Assembly: GCA_002306945.1 (NCBI GenBank)
Contig: DBTH01000029.1
Location: 1-5,623 of the forward strand
Source of the DNA: Methylacidiphilaceae bacterium UBA1321
Lineage (GTDB): Bacteria; Verrucomicrobiota; Verrucomicrobiia; Methylacidiphilales; UBA1321
DNA: 5,623 nt
Direction: 5' to 3'
A program made the position numbers and the translations under genes. Shown in pieces: positions 1 to 5,623 of the stretch. The notes under the pieces are model-generated. The model searched no databases, was not told the DNA's origin, and worked only from the letters and a program-made list of their open reading frames with translations. Within the stretch, counting starts at the first letter, position 1. Each line of letters opens with the position of its first letter.

Positions 1-1160
1 TTGGCTTCGACCATTTCGGTCTTGGCGCGAAGGGCCTTGCGCAACCACTCGTTGAGCTTCTGCTGGTCGTACTTGTATTCGTCCAGCGGCATGCGCACGA
101 GGGCTTCCATTTCCTGGAGCTTCTGCTCGAAATCGGCGATCTGGGTGAGGGTCTCTTTCTTGCGGGACTTGCTCTTGTGGAGCTTGTCGAGTTCGCGCTC
201 GGTATCGACGATGGTGGTGTAGTGCTGGTCGCAGACGGTGACGAATTCCTCGGTGACCTTTTGCTTGTAGTAGAAGCGCGGGAAGAGTTTTTGCAGGGCG
301 GTGTCCTGCTTGAGGAATTCCTTGAGCGCCTTGGCGCGGGCGGGTTCCGAGGCGGATTTCATCACCTTGACATAATACTGGTCGGTCTTGGTGTTGGCGG
401 CCTCGACGCTGCGCACGAGCGAGCGGAGGGAATTCATGTACTTGTCGCGGGTCTCGATCTTTTTGTCCTGAATGACGCGGTCGAAACGTTCGCGGCCCTG
501 TTCGAGCTTGCGGGCGAGATTGAGATATTCGCGGGCGATGAAGCCGAAGCGGTTGAGGAATTTCTGTACCATCATCTCGGCGTCTTCGATGCGCTTGGAG
601 ATTTCGACTTCCTGTTCGCGGGTGAGCAGGGGCACCTGGCCCATCTGCTTGAGGTACATGCGGACGGGGTCGTCGAGAATGTCGAGCTTGGCGTCGCTTT
701 TTTCCTCGTCGCTGATTTCGTCTTCCTGGGCGACCTGCTTGTAGCGGTCGACTTCGGAGGAATCGATGACGGAGATTTCGAGATTGCGCAGGAAAGCGAT
801 GATGGCTTCGATTTCGTCGGGGTTGTTGACGCTTTCGGGCAGGGCTTCGTTGAGATCGTCGTAGGTGAGATAACCCTGTTCCTTGGCCAGTTTGACGAGT
901 TCGCGCAGGCGTTCCTGGCGTTCGGGGTGACCGGTCCAGACGGCGGCGATTTTATTGTCGGAGGCCAGTGCCGCTTGAGCGGACTCTTTGACCACCTGGG
1001 CAGCCGGGGGAACGGGCGGGTGCGCCGCTCCGTTGGTTGTGGCCGCCGGTTCGGGATGGGCCGCTTTTTTCTCGGGCTTGGTGGCGGCTGGACTTTTAGC
1101 CGGACGGCTGGAGACAGTTTTCGCAGGTTTCGCTTTTACAGCGCGTTTAGAATTAGGCAT
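1..1160 (-). CDS. rpoD: RNA polymerase primary sigma factor RpoD (sigma-70), N-terminal part, cut by window edge
   Basis: This is the housekeeping sigma factor that directs RNA polymerase to -35/-10 promoters. The minus strand reads openly for 386 codons from the ATG at 1160 to the window edge, so the 3' part is missing. Residues 1-60 are a Lys/Ala/Pro-rich tail. Residues about 78-135 resemble sigma region 1.1 (LAKEQGYLTYDDLNEALP, then an EIEAIIAFLRNLEISVID-like stretch). Residues about 140-160 are acidic (QEDEISDEEKSD). Region 1.2 follows at 162-195 (DDPVRMYLKQMGQVPLLTRE). About 185 charged, helical residues then match the non-conserved region between 1.2 and 2.1. The last codons read TEMVEA, the start of the region 2.1 motif MVEANLRLV, so the core promoter-binding regions lie outside the window. 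The gene follows dnaG by 56 bases and is probably co-transcribed with it. An in-frame ATG at 1181 would add seven residues (MFVSKRV); neither start has a good Shine-Dalgarno, and the 1181 ATG lies in a hairpin. The identification is firm; the exact start is not. Confidence 0.95.
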   Translation of the reverse strand, partial: MPNSKRAVKAKPAKTVSSRPAKSPAATKPEKKAAHPEPAATTNGAAHPPVPPAAQVVKESAQAALASDNKIAAVWTGHPERQERLRELVKLAKEQGYLTYDDLNEALPESVNNPDEIEAIIAFLRNLEISVIDSSEVDRYKQVAQEDEISDEEKSDAKLDILDDPVRMYLKQMGQVPLLTREQEVEISKRIEDAEMMVQKFLNRFGFIAREYLNLARKLEQGRERFDRVIQDKKIETRDKYMNSLRSLVRSVEAANTKTDQYYVKVMKSASEPARAKALKEFLKQDTALQKLFPRFYYKQKVTEEFVTVCDQHYTTIVDTERELDKLHKSKSRKKETLTQIADFEQKLQEMEALVRMPLDEYKYDQQKLNEWLRKALRAKTEMVEA

Positions 1161-1178
1161 AACTCGTTTGGAGACAAA

Positions 1179-1199
1179 CATCTTTCTTATGGAAAGATG
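1179..1199 (-). promoter_or_regulatory. Perfect 8-bp hairpin in the dnaG-rpoD gap
   Basis: On the plus strand CATCTTTC (1179-1186) and GAAAGATG (1192-1199) are exact reverse complements around a 5-base loop, TTATG. In the leftward transcript the structure lies 18 bases after the dnaG stop codon, and its 3' arm contains the alternative rpoD ATG at 1181 and the only purine run (AAGAAAG) near it. No U-tract follows, so it does not look like a Rho-independent terminator. It could modulate rpoD translation or mRNA processing between the two genes. The repeat is seen directly; its role is inferred. Confidence 0.4.
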
Positions 1200-1216
1200 G
1201 ACGTGGATCGTTAAAG

Positions 1217-3028
1217 TTAGGTGCAGGAGCGCTTGATGTCAAGTAGCTCCTTGGACTTTGCGAGGAGTTCTTCGGTGCTAAGCAAGCCGGATTTGATTTC
1301 CTGTTCGAGGATCGCCATCCGGCTGAAGCGACAGAGTTGTTGAATTCGCAAAACCTGTTCTGTTGCAAAATCTTCTGGAGTCACTTTCGCGGATAATGGG
1401 GCTGGATTCACGACGAGTCCGGCCAGATAATCGCGTTCCTGCGGGGGACGTTCGTCGGCAAAATGGGGGGCGTCTTCCCAGGCGTCGTGGGCGTGGGCGT
1501 CGAGCAAAGCTTTGAGAATTTCGCTGCCGCCGAGACCGTCGAGCCATTTTGGATCGAGCAGGCGTTGGACGTTGGGGACGACTTCGGGGTGGGTCAGGAG
1601 CAGGCTCAGGAGGACTTCGATGACGTCCGAGACCGGGGCCATCGGTGGAAGCGCCGCGGAGGCATCGGAAGGTGTCGAATCGCCGCCGGGCCCGGCCAGG
1701 TCGACCGACGAGGGATGGACGGGCTTGTCCTTGACCTTTTCCATTTCCTCCTGAAAGACGGAGAGAGGAATTTGCAGGCGGGTGGCGACTTCCATGGCGA
1801 CGGTGTGGCGTTGGGTCGGGTCGGAAATCTTTTTGACTACGGCGGCCATTTTTTCGGCCACGATGCTGCGACCGCGGGGGCTCTGGGTATCGTTTTCGCG
1901 GCAAGACTTGTCGAGCAGGTAACGGGTGAAGACGGGCGCTTCGGCAAGGATCTTCTGGAATTGTTCGAGATGGCCGCCGAGCAGGAGCGTGTCGGGGTCT
2001 TCGCCTTCGGGGATGGCGGCGATGCGCACGTGGAGGTCGCAGGCCAACAACATGTCGACGCTGCGGTCGGCGGCGTTTTGTCCGGCCTTGTCGGCGTCGA
2101 AGCAGAGGATCACCTCGTCGCAGTAACGCTTGAGGAGGCGGCCTTGAAGTTCGGTGAACGCCGTGCCCTGGGGCGCGACGACGTTGCGAATGCCGAATTC
2201 GTAGCAGCGGATGAGATCGATTTGTCCTTCGCACACGATGGCGCTGCGCTTGTCGAGAATGGCGCGCTTGGTCTTGTCCAGGCCGAAGAGAATGCGGCTT
2301 TTGGTGAAAAGCGGTGTCTCGGGCGAATTGACGTACTTGGCGGCCTTGGCGTTGGGGTCGAGCAAACGTCCGCTGAAGGCGACGACCTGGCCGGATTCGT
2401 TGCAGATGGGAAACATGAGGCGTCCGCGCCAACGGTCGTAGCGGCGGCCAGTTTCATTGACCGTGACCAGACCGGACTGTTCGAGGAGCGCGATGTCGTA
2501 ACCCTGGGACTTGGCCCAATTCATCGTCCCGTCCCAACTGTCCGGGGCGTAGCCGAGGTTGAATTCGCCTGCCAACTCGGAATTGATCTTGCGGCTCTTG
2601 AGGTAAGCGCGGGCGGGTTCTCCGATGGGGTCGCGGTGCAGGATCGACTTCCACCAGGTGGTGACGGCGGAGTGGAGATGAAAGAGCCGTTCGCGCTGAT
2701 TCTGCTCCTCGCTTTGTTCGGCGGAGTAGGCCTCCGGGATGGGGATGTGGGCGCGTTGCGCCAGCAGGCGGACGGTAGCGGGGAAATCGAGATTCTCGTA
2801 GAGCATGACGAAATCGATCACGCTGCCGCCCTTGCCGCAACCGAAGCACTTGAAGAATTGCCGCGCCGGGTCGACATTGAACGACGGGGTCTTTTCCTGG
2901 TGAAACGGGCAGCGGGCCTTGAACTTCGATCCGGCCTTTTTCAACGGCACGTAGCCGTCGATGATCTCCACAATGTCGCTGGCTTGGCGAACTTGTTCGA
3001 TGATTTCCTTGGGGATCTTGCCGGGCAT
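1217..3028 (-). CDS. dnaG: DNA primase DnaG
   Basis: DnaG synthesises the short RNA primers for lagging-strand and origin replication, working with the replicative helicase. The 603-residue product has the standard order of parts. The N-terminal CHC2 zinc domain has ligands C40, H43, C61 and C64 (CPFH, CFGC). The RNA polymerase core follows, with its basic RGRLMFPI and FSGR segments and the conserved KYVNSPETPLF segment (231-241). The TOPRIM fold has catalytic E267 (VCEGQIDLI), D311 and D313 (CFDADKAG) and the EGEDPDTLL motif (341-349). The C-terminal region (about 440-603), expected to bind the helicase, is divergent and begins with a Pro/Ser/Ala-rich linker. The length is normal for the family and all catalytic residues are present. 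The start is well fixed: an in-frame TAG (3052-3050) lies seven codons upstream with no other start codon between. No Shine-Dalgarno is visible; the ATG is preceded by a run of Ts. rpoD follows on the same strand, as in the macromolecular-synthesis operon of many bacteria. Confidence 0.98.
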   Translation of the reverse strand: MPGKIPKEIIEQVRQASDIVEIIDGYVPLKKAGSKFKARCPFHQEKTPSFNVDPARQFFKCFGCGKGGSVIDFVMLYENLDFPATVRLLAQRAHIPIPEAYSAEQSEEQNQRERLFHLHSAVTTWWKSILHRDPIGEPARAYLKSRKINSELAGEFNLGYAPDSWDGTMNWAKSQGYDIALLEQSGLVTVNETGRRYDRWRGRLMFPICNESGQVVAFSGRLLDPNAKAAKYVNSPETPLFTKSRILFGLDKTKRAILDKRSAIVCEGQIDLIRCYEFGIRNVVAPQGTAFTELQGRLLKRYCDEVILCFDADKAGQNAADRSVDMLLACDLHVRIAAIPEGEDPDTLLLGGHLEQFQKILAEAPVFTRYLLDKSCRENDTQSPRGRSIVAEKMAAVVKKISDPTQRHTVAMEVATRLQIPLSVFQEEMEKVKDKPVHPSSVDLAGPGGDSTPSDASAALPPMAPVSDVIEVLLSLLLTHPEVVPNVQRLLDPKWLDGLGGSEILKALLDAHAHDAWEDAPHFADERPPQERDYLAGLVVNPAPLSAKVTPEDFATEQVLRIQQLCRFSRMAILEQEIKSGLLSTEELLAKSKELLDIKRSCT

Positions 3029-3159
3029 AAAAAAGCAATCTTGCGCGTACTACGACAAATGCAAATCAAAATAAGGACGTAACAAGGCTTCATCCCAATT
3101 TATGGGGTTCTATCGAAAAAAACAGTGGCATAACCAGGACGTGAGGGGAATGGAACGCC

Positions 3160-3205
3160 AAGTCAAAGGTCAAAAGTCAAAACGACAACTCAAAGCTTTT
3201 GACTT
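3160..3205. repeat. GTCAAA-type direct repeats with a local inverted repeat
   Basis: Three near-identical units sit head to tail: GTCAAAG (3162-3168), GTCAAAAG (3169-3176) and GTCAAAAC (3176-3183). AAGTCAAAA (3174-3182) is then repeated inverted and exact as TTTTGACTT (3197-3205), giving a 9-bp stem with a 14-base loop. The 12-mer CAAAAGTCAAAA (3171-3182) also pairs exactly with TTTTGACTTTTG at 3280-3291. Heptamer-like AAAAGTC repeats of this style occur in intergenic DNA of various bacteria. Whether this is a protein-binding site or low-complexity drift cannot be decided here. Confidence 0.5.
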
Positions 3206-3281
3206 CCACTCTCTTTTGAAATTGCATTTCTATTGCTGGAAATACCGGAAACCCAATTTATTGAGCGGGCTCTCACAGGTT

Positions 3282-3309
3282 TTGACTTTTGGACTGAACA
3301 TTTCATACT
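3282..3309 (+). promoter_or_regulatory. Candidate sigma-70 promoter for the DUF362 gene
   Basis: The -35 box TTGACT (3282-3287, 5 of 6 consensus bases) is followed after 16 bases by CATACT (3304-3309, 4 of 6 bases, including the important second A and final T). Transcription would start near 3316 and leave a leader of about 43 bases before the ATG at 3359. The -35 box lies inside the inverted copy of the CAAAAGTCAAAA repeat, so a factor binding that repeat could affect this promoter. The prediction is from motif matching alone. Confidence 0.4.
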
Positions 3310-3358
3310 CCGAAGGTTGTTTGCCCAAAGGCCGAGATAGAGGGCGGGTAAACGAGCC

Positions 3359-4525
3359 ATGAATCCAATATTGCCAGCCGTTTTTGTCCTGTGCGTTGTA
3401 TTTCACAGCGCGTTACCCCGTGCTCAAGCCCAGGGATTGAATAATCCGCCGCCGGCCACTTCGACTGCATCGGCCAAATCCTCGACCGTCGTTGTTGTCG
3501 AACGCCCCTCTGCCGTGTTGAATTTCGTGGCCGATTCCTCCCAGGTCGGCGACATGTTCAATTCCGCTCTGGGCCGCTTCACCGGCCAGACCGACGTCGG
3601 TGCCGCGTGGAAAAGCCTCGGCATTGTTCCCGCCGACACCGTCGGTATCAAGATCGACACCAAGGGCGGACAAATCATGAGCACCCGCCGGGAACTGGTG
3701 AATGCGATCATCCAGGGGTTGATGGCGGCGGGAGTGCCGCCGAACCAGATCATCATCTGGGACAAATTCGCCGACGACATGCGCCAGGCCGGTTGGGCTC
3801 CGGTTGGAGCGACGCCGAGAACTCCGGCCATCAAATCGGTCATTCCTGGCACCGGCTTCGATCCGAAGAATTTCTACGTCAATGAAATCCTTGGCCGCCT
3901 GATCTGGGGCGACATGCAATTCCGCGGGATGCGCCCGACCGCCCAGGATTTGATGAACGCCGCCGCGAAGGCCGCGCAGAAGGCTAATCCCGCCCCGGGC
4001 GACGACGCCAATGCCGCCGCTGCGCCCAGCCAGGATCAGACCAGTAACAAGTCCTTCTACGCTACGCTGCTCACCCAGACTTGCACCAAGATCATCAATG
4101 TTCCCACTTTGTCTGACAGCACGCTGACCGGACTGGGCGGTTGTCTGGCTTCGCTGGCCATCGGCAGCGTCGACAACACGCGCCGCTTCACGGGGGATTC
4201 GACCTGGGGCGATCCGGCGGTTCCCGAAATTCTCGACAAGGATTTCGTCCGCAAAAAAGTTGTCCTCTACGTCCTCGACGCCCTGATTGCCCAATACGCG
4301 GGCGGGCCGAGCTTCAATCCGGTCTTCACCAAAAGCATCGGTGCCATCTACGTCAGCAAGGATCCTGTCGCCATCGATTCGATCGTGCTCAAGCGGATGG
4401 AGAAATGGCGCAGCGAAAACTACGTCGATCCGCTCGGTGACAAAGCTTCTCATGTCGCCACCGCCGCCTCTTACGACCTCGGCACCAACGATCCCAAGCG
4501 GATCAATCTCATTCGGCTGCCGTAA
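3359..4525 (+). CDS. Exported DUF362 domain-containing protein, function unknown
   Basis: The 388-residue product begins with a Sec-type signal peptide: a hydrophobic core at residues 4-19 (ILPAVFVLCVVFHSAL) and a likely cleavage after A24 (AQA-Q), so the mature protein should be periplasmic or outside the cell. There is no twin-arginine motif. A short Pro/Ser/Thr/Ala linker (28-43) precedes the domain. DUF362-type features follow in order: DTVGIKIDTKGG (93-104), STRRELVNAIIQGLMAAGVP (108-127), IIIWDK (131-136), KIINVPTLSDSTLTG (244-258), a GSVDNTRRF segment (269-277), and GGPSFNP...GAIYVSKDPVAIDSI (315-342), ending in YDLGTNDPKRINLI. Residues 199-230 are an Ala-rich, low-complexity insertion that may be a surface loop. 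The family has no settled biochemical role, so I assign none. The signal peptide supports the ATG at 3359; upstream G-rich sequence (AGAGGG at 3339-3344, GGCGGG at 3343-3348) is only a fair ribosome site. The gene is probably transcribed alone and its stop codon overlaps a long inverted repeat. Confidence 0.85.
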   Translation: MNPILPAVFVLCVVFHSALPRAQAQGLNNPPPATSTASAKSSTVVVVERPSAVLNFVADSSQVGDMFNSALGRFTGQTDVGAAWKSLGIVPADTVGIKIDTKGGQIMSTRRELVNAIIQGLMAAGVPPNQIIIWDKFADDMRQAGWAPVGATPRTPAIKSVIPGTGFDPKNFYVNEILGRLIWGDMQFRGMRPTAQDLMNAAAKAAQKANPAPGDDANAAAAPSQDQTSNKSFYATLLTQTCTKIINVPTLSDSTLTGLGGCLASLAIGSVDNTRRFTGDSTWGDPAVPEILDKDFVRKKVVLYVLDALIAQYAGGPSFNPVFTKSIGAIYVSKDPVAIDSIVLKRMEKWRSENYVDPLGDKASHVATAASYDLGTNDPKRINLIRLP

Positions 4526-4660
4526 AGGCAAAAGGCTTTTGACGGGAATTAACGGAATTTACAAAATTAAAAGACAACGGATTTTATCAAGAACTCAAGA
4601 AGGGATAGAATAAAAGGCTGAACCTCCATGAGTCTATTGGCTTTCGGAAAATGAACCGTC

Positions 4661-4738
4661 TTTCCTATTTCCTGATTTTCTGAGTTCCTGATAAGCCTTC
4701 TGACTTTGTATTTATAATTCCTTAAATTCCGTTAATTC
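4661..4738. repeat. Degenerate short tandem units inside the palindromic element
   Basis: Two runs of short related units make up the right half of the element. TTTCCTA, TTTCCTGA, TTTTCTGAG and TTCCTGA follow one another at 4661-4691, and AATTCCTTA, AATTCCGTT and AATTCCCGT follow at 4717-4740. The left arm carries the complementary forms (GGGAATTAACGGAATTTAC). This internal periodicity suggests the element grew by duplication of short units. The pattern is visible by eye, but the units are imperfect. Confidence 0.4.
4713..4718 (+). promoter_or_regulatory. Possible -10 box (TATAAT) upstream of mazG
   Basis: A perfect TATAAT lies about 100 bases before the mazG ATG, within the right half of the palindromic element. 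No good -35 box sits at 16-18 bases upstream (GATAAG lies at the 17-bp position), and the surroundings are AT-rich, so a chance match is quite possible. If real, the right repeat arm would be carried in the mazG leader. Confidence 0.2.
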
Positions 4739-4813
4739 CCGTCTAAAAGCCTTTTGCCTTGGCCGGTTTTGCGTTGTACGCTGCTGTCTTCATTTTTCTG
4801 GAATATCACCCTC

Positions 4814-5590
4814 ATGAAAACTCCGATCGAACGTCTCCGCGAAATCATGGCGACCCTGCGCGCCCCCAACGGTTGTCCCTGGGATCGCGAACAAACCCAC
4901 GAATCCATCAAGTCCGCCCTGCTTGAAGAAGCCTACGAGTTGATCGAAGCCATCGATAATCGCGACATGGAAAACATGAAGGAAGAACTCGGCGATGTGC
5001 TCCTCCAGGTCATCTTCCATTCCCAACTCGCCAACGAGACGGGAAAATTCAATTTTGACGACGTCGTTACGACCATTTCCGACAAGCTCGTGCGCCGGCA
5101 TCCGCACGTCTTCGGCGATGTGAATGCGCCCGATACGGCGACCGTGCTGGCGAATTGGAACGAGATCAAGAAAAAGGAAAAGCCCGAACGCAAAGGCCCG
5201 TTCGACGGCATCCCCAAAGCGCTGCCCGCCCTGATGCGCGCCACCGAGGTGAGCAAGAAAGCCGCCAAGGTCGGGTTCGACTGGCCCAACGCCGAAGGCG
5301 CTCTGGCGAAGGTTCGCGAGGAGACCGACGAACTCGCCGCCGAGACTCACGACAAGACCCGCGCTGCGGAGGAACTCGGCGATCTGCTTTTCGCCGTGGT
5401 CAATCTTTCGCGCCACTTGAAACTCGACGCGGAGCAATGCCTCTACGCCGCGACGAATAAATTCCAGAAACGCTACGAGGCGATGGCCGCCGTTCTCGCC
5501 GAGCGCGGTAAAAAACTGGAGGATTGCACACTCGCAGAGATGGACGCGGTGTGGAATGAAATAAAAAGGTGTAGGCAGGAAAAGCCGTAA
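4814..5590 (+). CDS. mazG: Nucleoside triphosphate pyrophosphohydrolase MazG
   Basis: MazG hydrolyses (d)NTPs to the monophosphate and pyrophosphate in the cytoplasm. It is a nucleotide-pool housekeeping enzyme that in E. coli also affects the stringent response. The 258-residue product has the two-domain form (E. coli MazG is 263 residues). The N-terminal domain begins with IERLREIMATLRAPNGCPWD, the family signature, and carries metal-binding residues E38, E39 and E42 with E58 and D61 (EEAYE...EELGD). The ISDKLVRRHPHVFGD segment (88-102) and the GPFDGIPKALPAL linker (128-140) are typical. The C-terminal domain repeats the motif with E169, E170, E173, E187 and D190, and this copy is also intact. 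The ATG at 4814 is chosen because the MKTPIERL start matches the family; an upstream in-frame TTG at 4754 lies inside the repeat and would add unlike residues. The Shine-Dalgarno is weak (GGA at 4800-4802). No other gene is close enough to suggest an operon. Confidence 0.97.
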   Translation: MKTPIERLREIMATLRAPNGCPWDREQTHESIKSALLEEAYELIEAIDNRDMENMKEELGDVLLQVIFHSQLANETGKFNFDDVVTTISDKLVRRHPHVFGDVNAPDTATVLANWNEIKKKEKPERKGPFDGIPKALPALMRATEVSKKAAKVGFDWPNAEGALAKVREETDELAAETHDKTRAAEELGDLLFAVVNLSRHLKLDAEQCLYAATNKFQKRYEAMAAVLAERGKKLEDCTLAEMDAVWNEIKRCRQEKP

Positions 5591-5604
5591 AACCAAAAGG
5601 TAAT

Positions 5605-5623
5605 CCTCCAGCTCTGCTGGAGG
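5605..5623. terminator. 8-bp perfect hairpin after mazG, possible terminator or REP-like repeat
   Basis: CCTCCAGC (5605-5612) and GCTGGAGG (5616-5623) are exact reverse complements around a TCT loop, beginning 15 bases after the mazG stop. The stem is GC-rich, as in an intrinsic terminator, but the window ends at its last base, so the T-run that would confirm one cannot be seen. A compact palindrome of this kind could equally be a REP-type repeat. Confidence 0.45.

Larger units (their letters stand above)
3029..3358. other. Divergent intergenic region between dnaG and the DUF362 gene
   Basis: These 330 bases are clearly AT-richer than the genes on either side and must contain the control regions for both directions. 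I see no tRNA, no conserved RNA and no convincing protein gene. The visible content is a cluster of GTCAAA-type repeats, an inverted-repeat partner near 3280, and one plausible rightward promoter. I found no leftward promoter for dnaG that I would defend; T-rich sequence lies just upstream of its ATG. Confidence 0.6.
4525..4760. repeat. About 236-bp palindromic intergenic element with long terminal inverted repeats
   Basis: The left arm (4525-4561, starting AAGGCAAAAGGCTTTTGACG) is the reverse complement of the right arm (4723-4760, ending CTAAAAGCCTTTTGCCTT). All 37 bases match, with one extra base in the right arm. A second inner pair is also inverted but less exact: TTATCAAGAACTCAAGAA from 4584 against TTTTCTGAGTTCCTGATAA at 4676-4694. 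The transcribed strand could therefore fold into a long interrupted hairpin around an apex near 4620-4660. There is no transposase gene, no clear target-site duplication and no coding potential. The element begins inside the DUF362 stop codon (TAA, 4523-4525) and ends 53 bases before the mazG ATG, so it fills almost the whole gap. It most resembles a non-autonomous repeat (MITE- or REP-like). It could also act as a bidirectional transcript end or mRNA stabiliser. Confidence 0.7.

Noticed and set aside
177..1214. 345-codon open frame on the plus strand
   Set aside because: It is antisense to rpoD, and its composition (Gly/Val/Phe/Asp/Leu-rich) is what results when a GC-rich gene with C/G third positions is read backwards. 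It has no recognisable domain.
1278..2432. 384-codon second minus-strand frame inside dnaG
   Set aside because: It is an Arg/Pro-rich frame-shifted reading of dnaG, with no start signal or domain.
1463..3082. 539-codon open frame on the plus strand, opposite dnaG
   Set aside because: dnaG on the minus strand has all its catalytic motifs. The antisense frame has repetitive Gly/Val/Asp/Glu composition and no domain, so it is a codon-bias shadow despite its length.
3160..3205. CRISPR-like array
   Set aside because: The repeat units are only 7-8 bases and are directly adjacent, with no spacers, so it is not a CRISPR array.
3102..3362. 86-codon open frame in the dnaG-DUF362 gap, overlapping the DUF362 start by four bases
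   Set aside because: The ATGA overlap looks like coupling, but the frame runs through the GTCAAA repeats and the probable promoter, is AT-rich unlike its neighbours, and encodes a Lys/Arg-rich protein with no recognisable features.
3413..4531. 372-codon open frame on the minus strand, opposite the DUF362 gene
   Set aside because: The plus-strand frame has a signal peptide and family motifs. The antisense frame is rich in Arg, Gly and Asp and shows no domain.
4754..4813. N-terminal extension of MazG from a TTG at 4754
   Set aside because: It starts inside the inverted-repeat arm and adds 20 residues absent from the family, whereas the ATG at 4814 gives the typical MazG N-terminus.
4790..5596. 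268-codon open frame on the minus strand, opposite mazG
   Set aside because: mazG is certain on the plus strand, and the antisense product shows no family features.

Overview
The window is an ordinary bacterial chromosomal segment. It holds four protein-coding genes and two AT-richer intergenic stretches that contain repeats. The coding parts are GC-rich with strong G/C bias at third positions, which explains the long open frames antisense to every gene. A verrucomicrobial or related PVC-group bacterium is my best guess. It rests on the dnaG-rpoD arrangement, an Ala/Lys/Pro-rich N-terminal tail on RpoD and a secreted DUF362 protein; no rRNA or other decisive marker is present.

Layout. Positions 1-1160 (minus) are the N-terminal 386 codons of the primary sigma factor RpoD, cut by the window edge just as region 2.1 begins. 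Positions 1217-3028 (minus) are a complete DNA primase, DnaG, directly upstream of rpoD. The two genes form the dnaG-rpoD part of the classical macromolecular-synthesis operon; rpsU, which precedes dnaG in E. coli, is not next to it here. The 56-base gap between them holds a perfect 8-bp hairpin covering an alternative rpoD ATG. Positions 3029-3358 are a non-coding divergent region with GTCAAA-type direct and inverted repeats and a plausible promoter for the rightward gene. Positions 3359-4525 (plus) encode an exported DUF362-family protein of unknown function. Positions 4525-4760 are a roughly 236-bp palindromic element with 37/38-bp terminal inverted repeats, starting inside the stop codon of the DUF362 gene. 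Positions 4814-5590 (plus) encode MazG, a nucleoside triphosphate pyrophosphohydrolase. The last 19 bases form a perfect 8-bp hairpin.

Functionally, dnaG and rpoD link replication priming and housekeeping transcription. MazG is a nucleotide-pool housekeeping enzyme. The DUF362 protein lies between them on its own probable transcript, with no visible functional connection. No previously undescribed multi-gene system is visible. The least explained structure is the palindromic intergenic element at 4525-4760, which looks like a non-autonomous repeat (MITE- or REP-like) whose copy number elsewhere in the genome would be informative.
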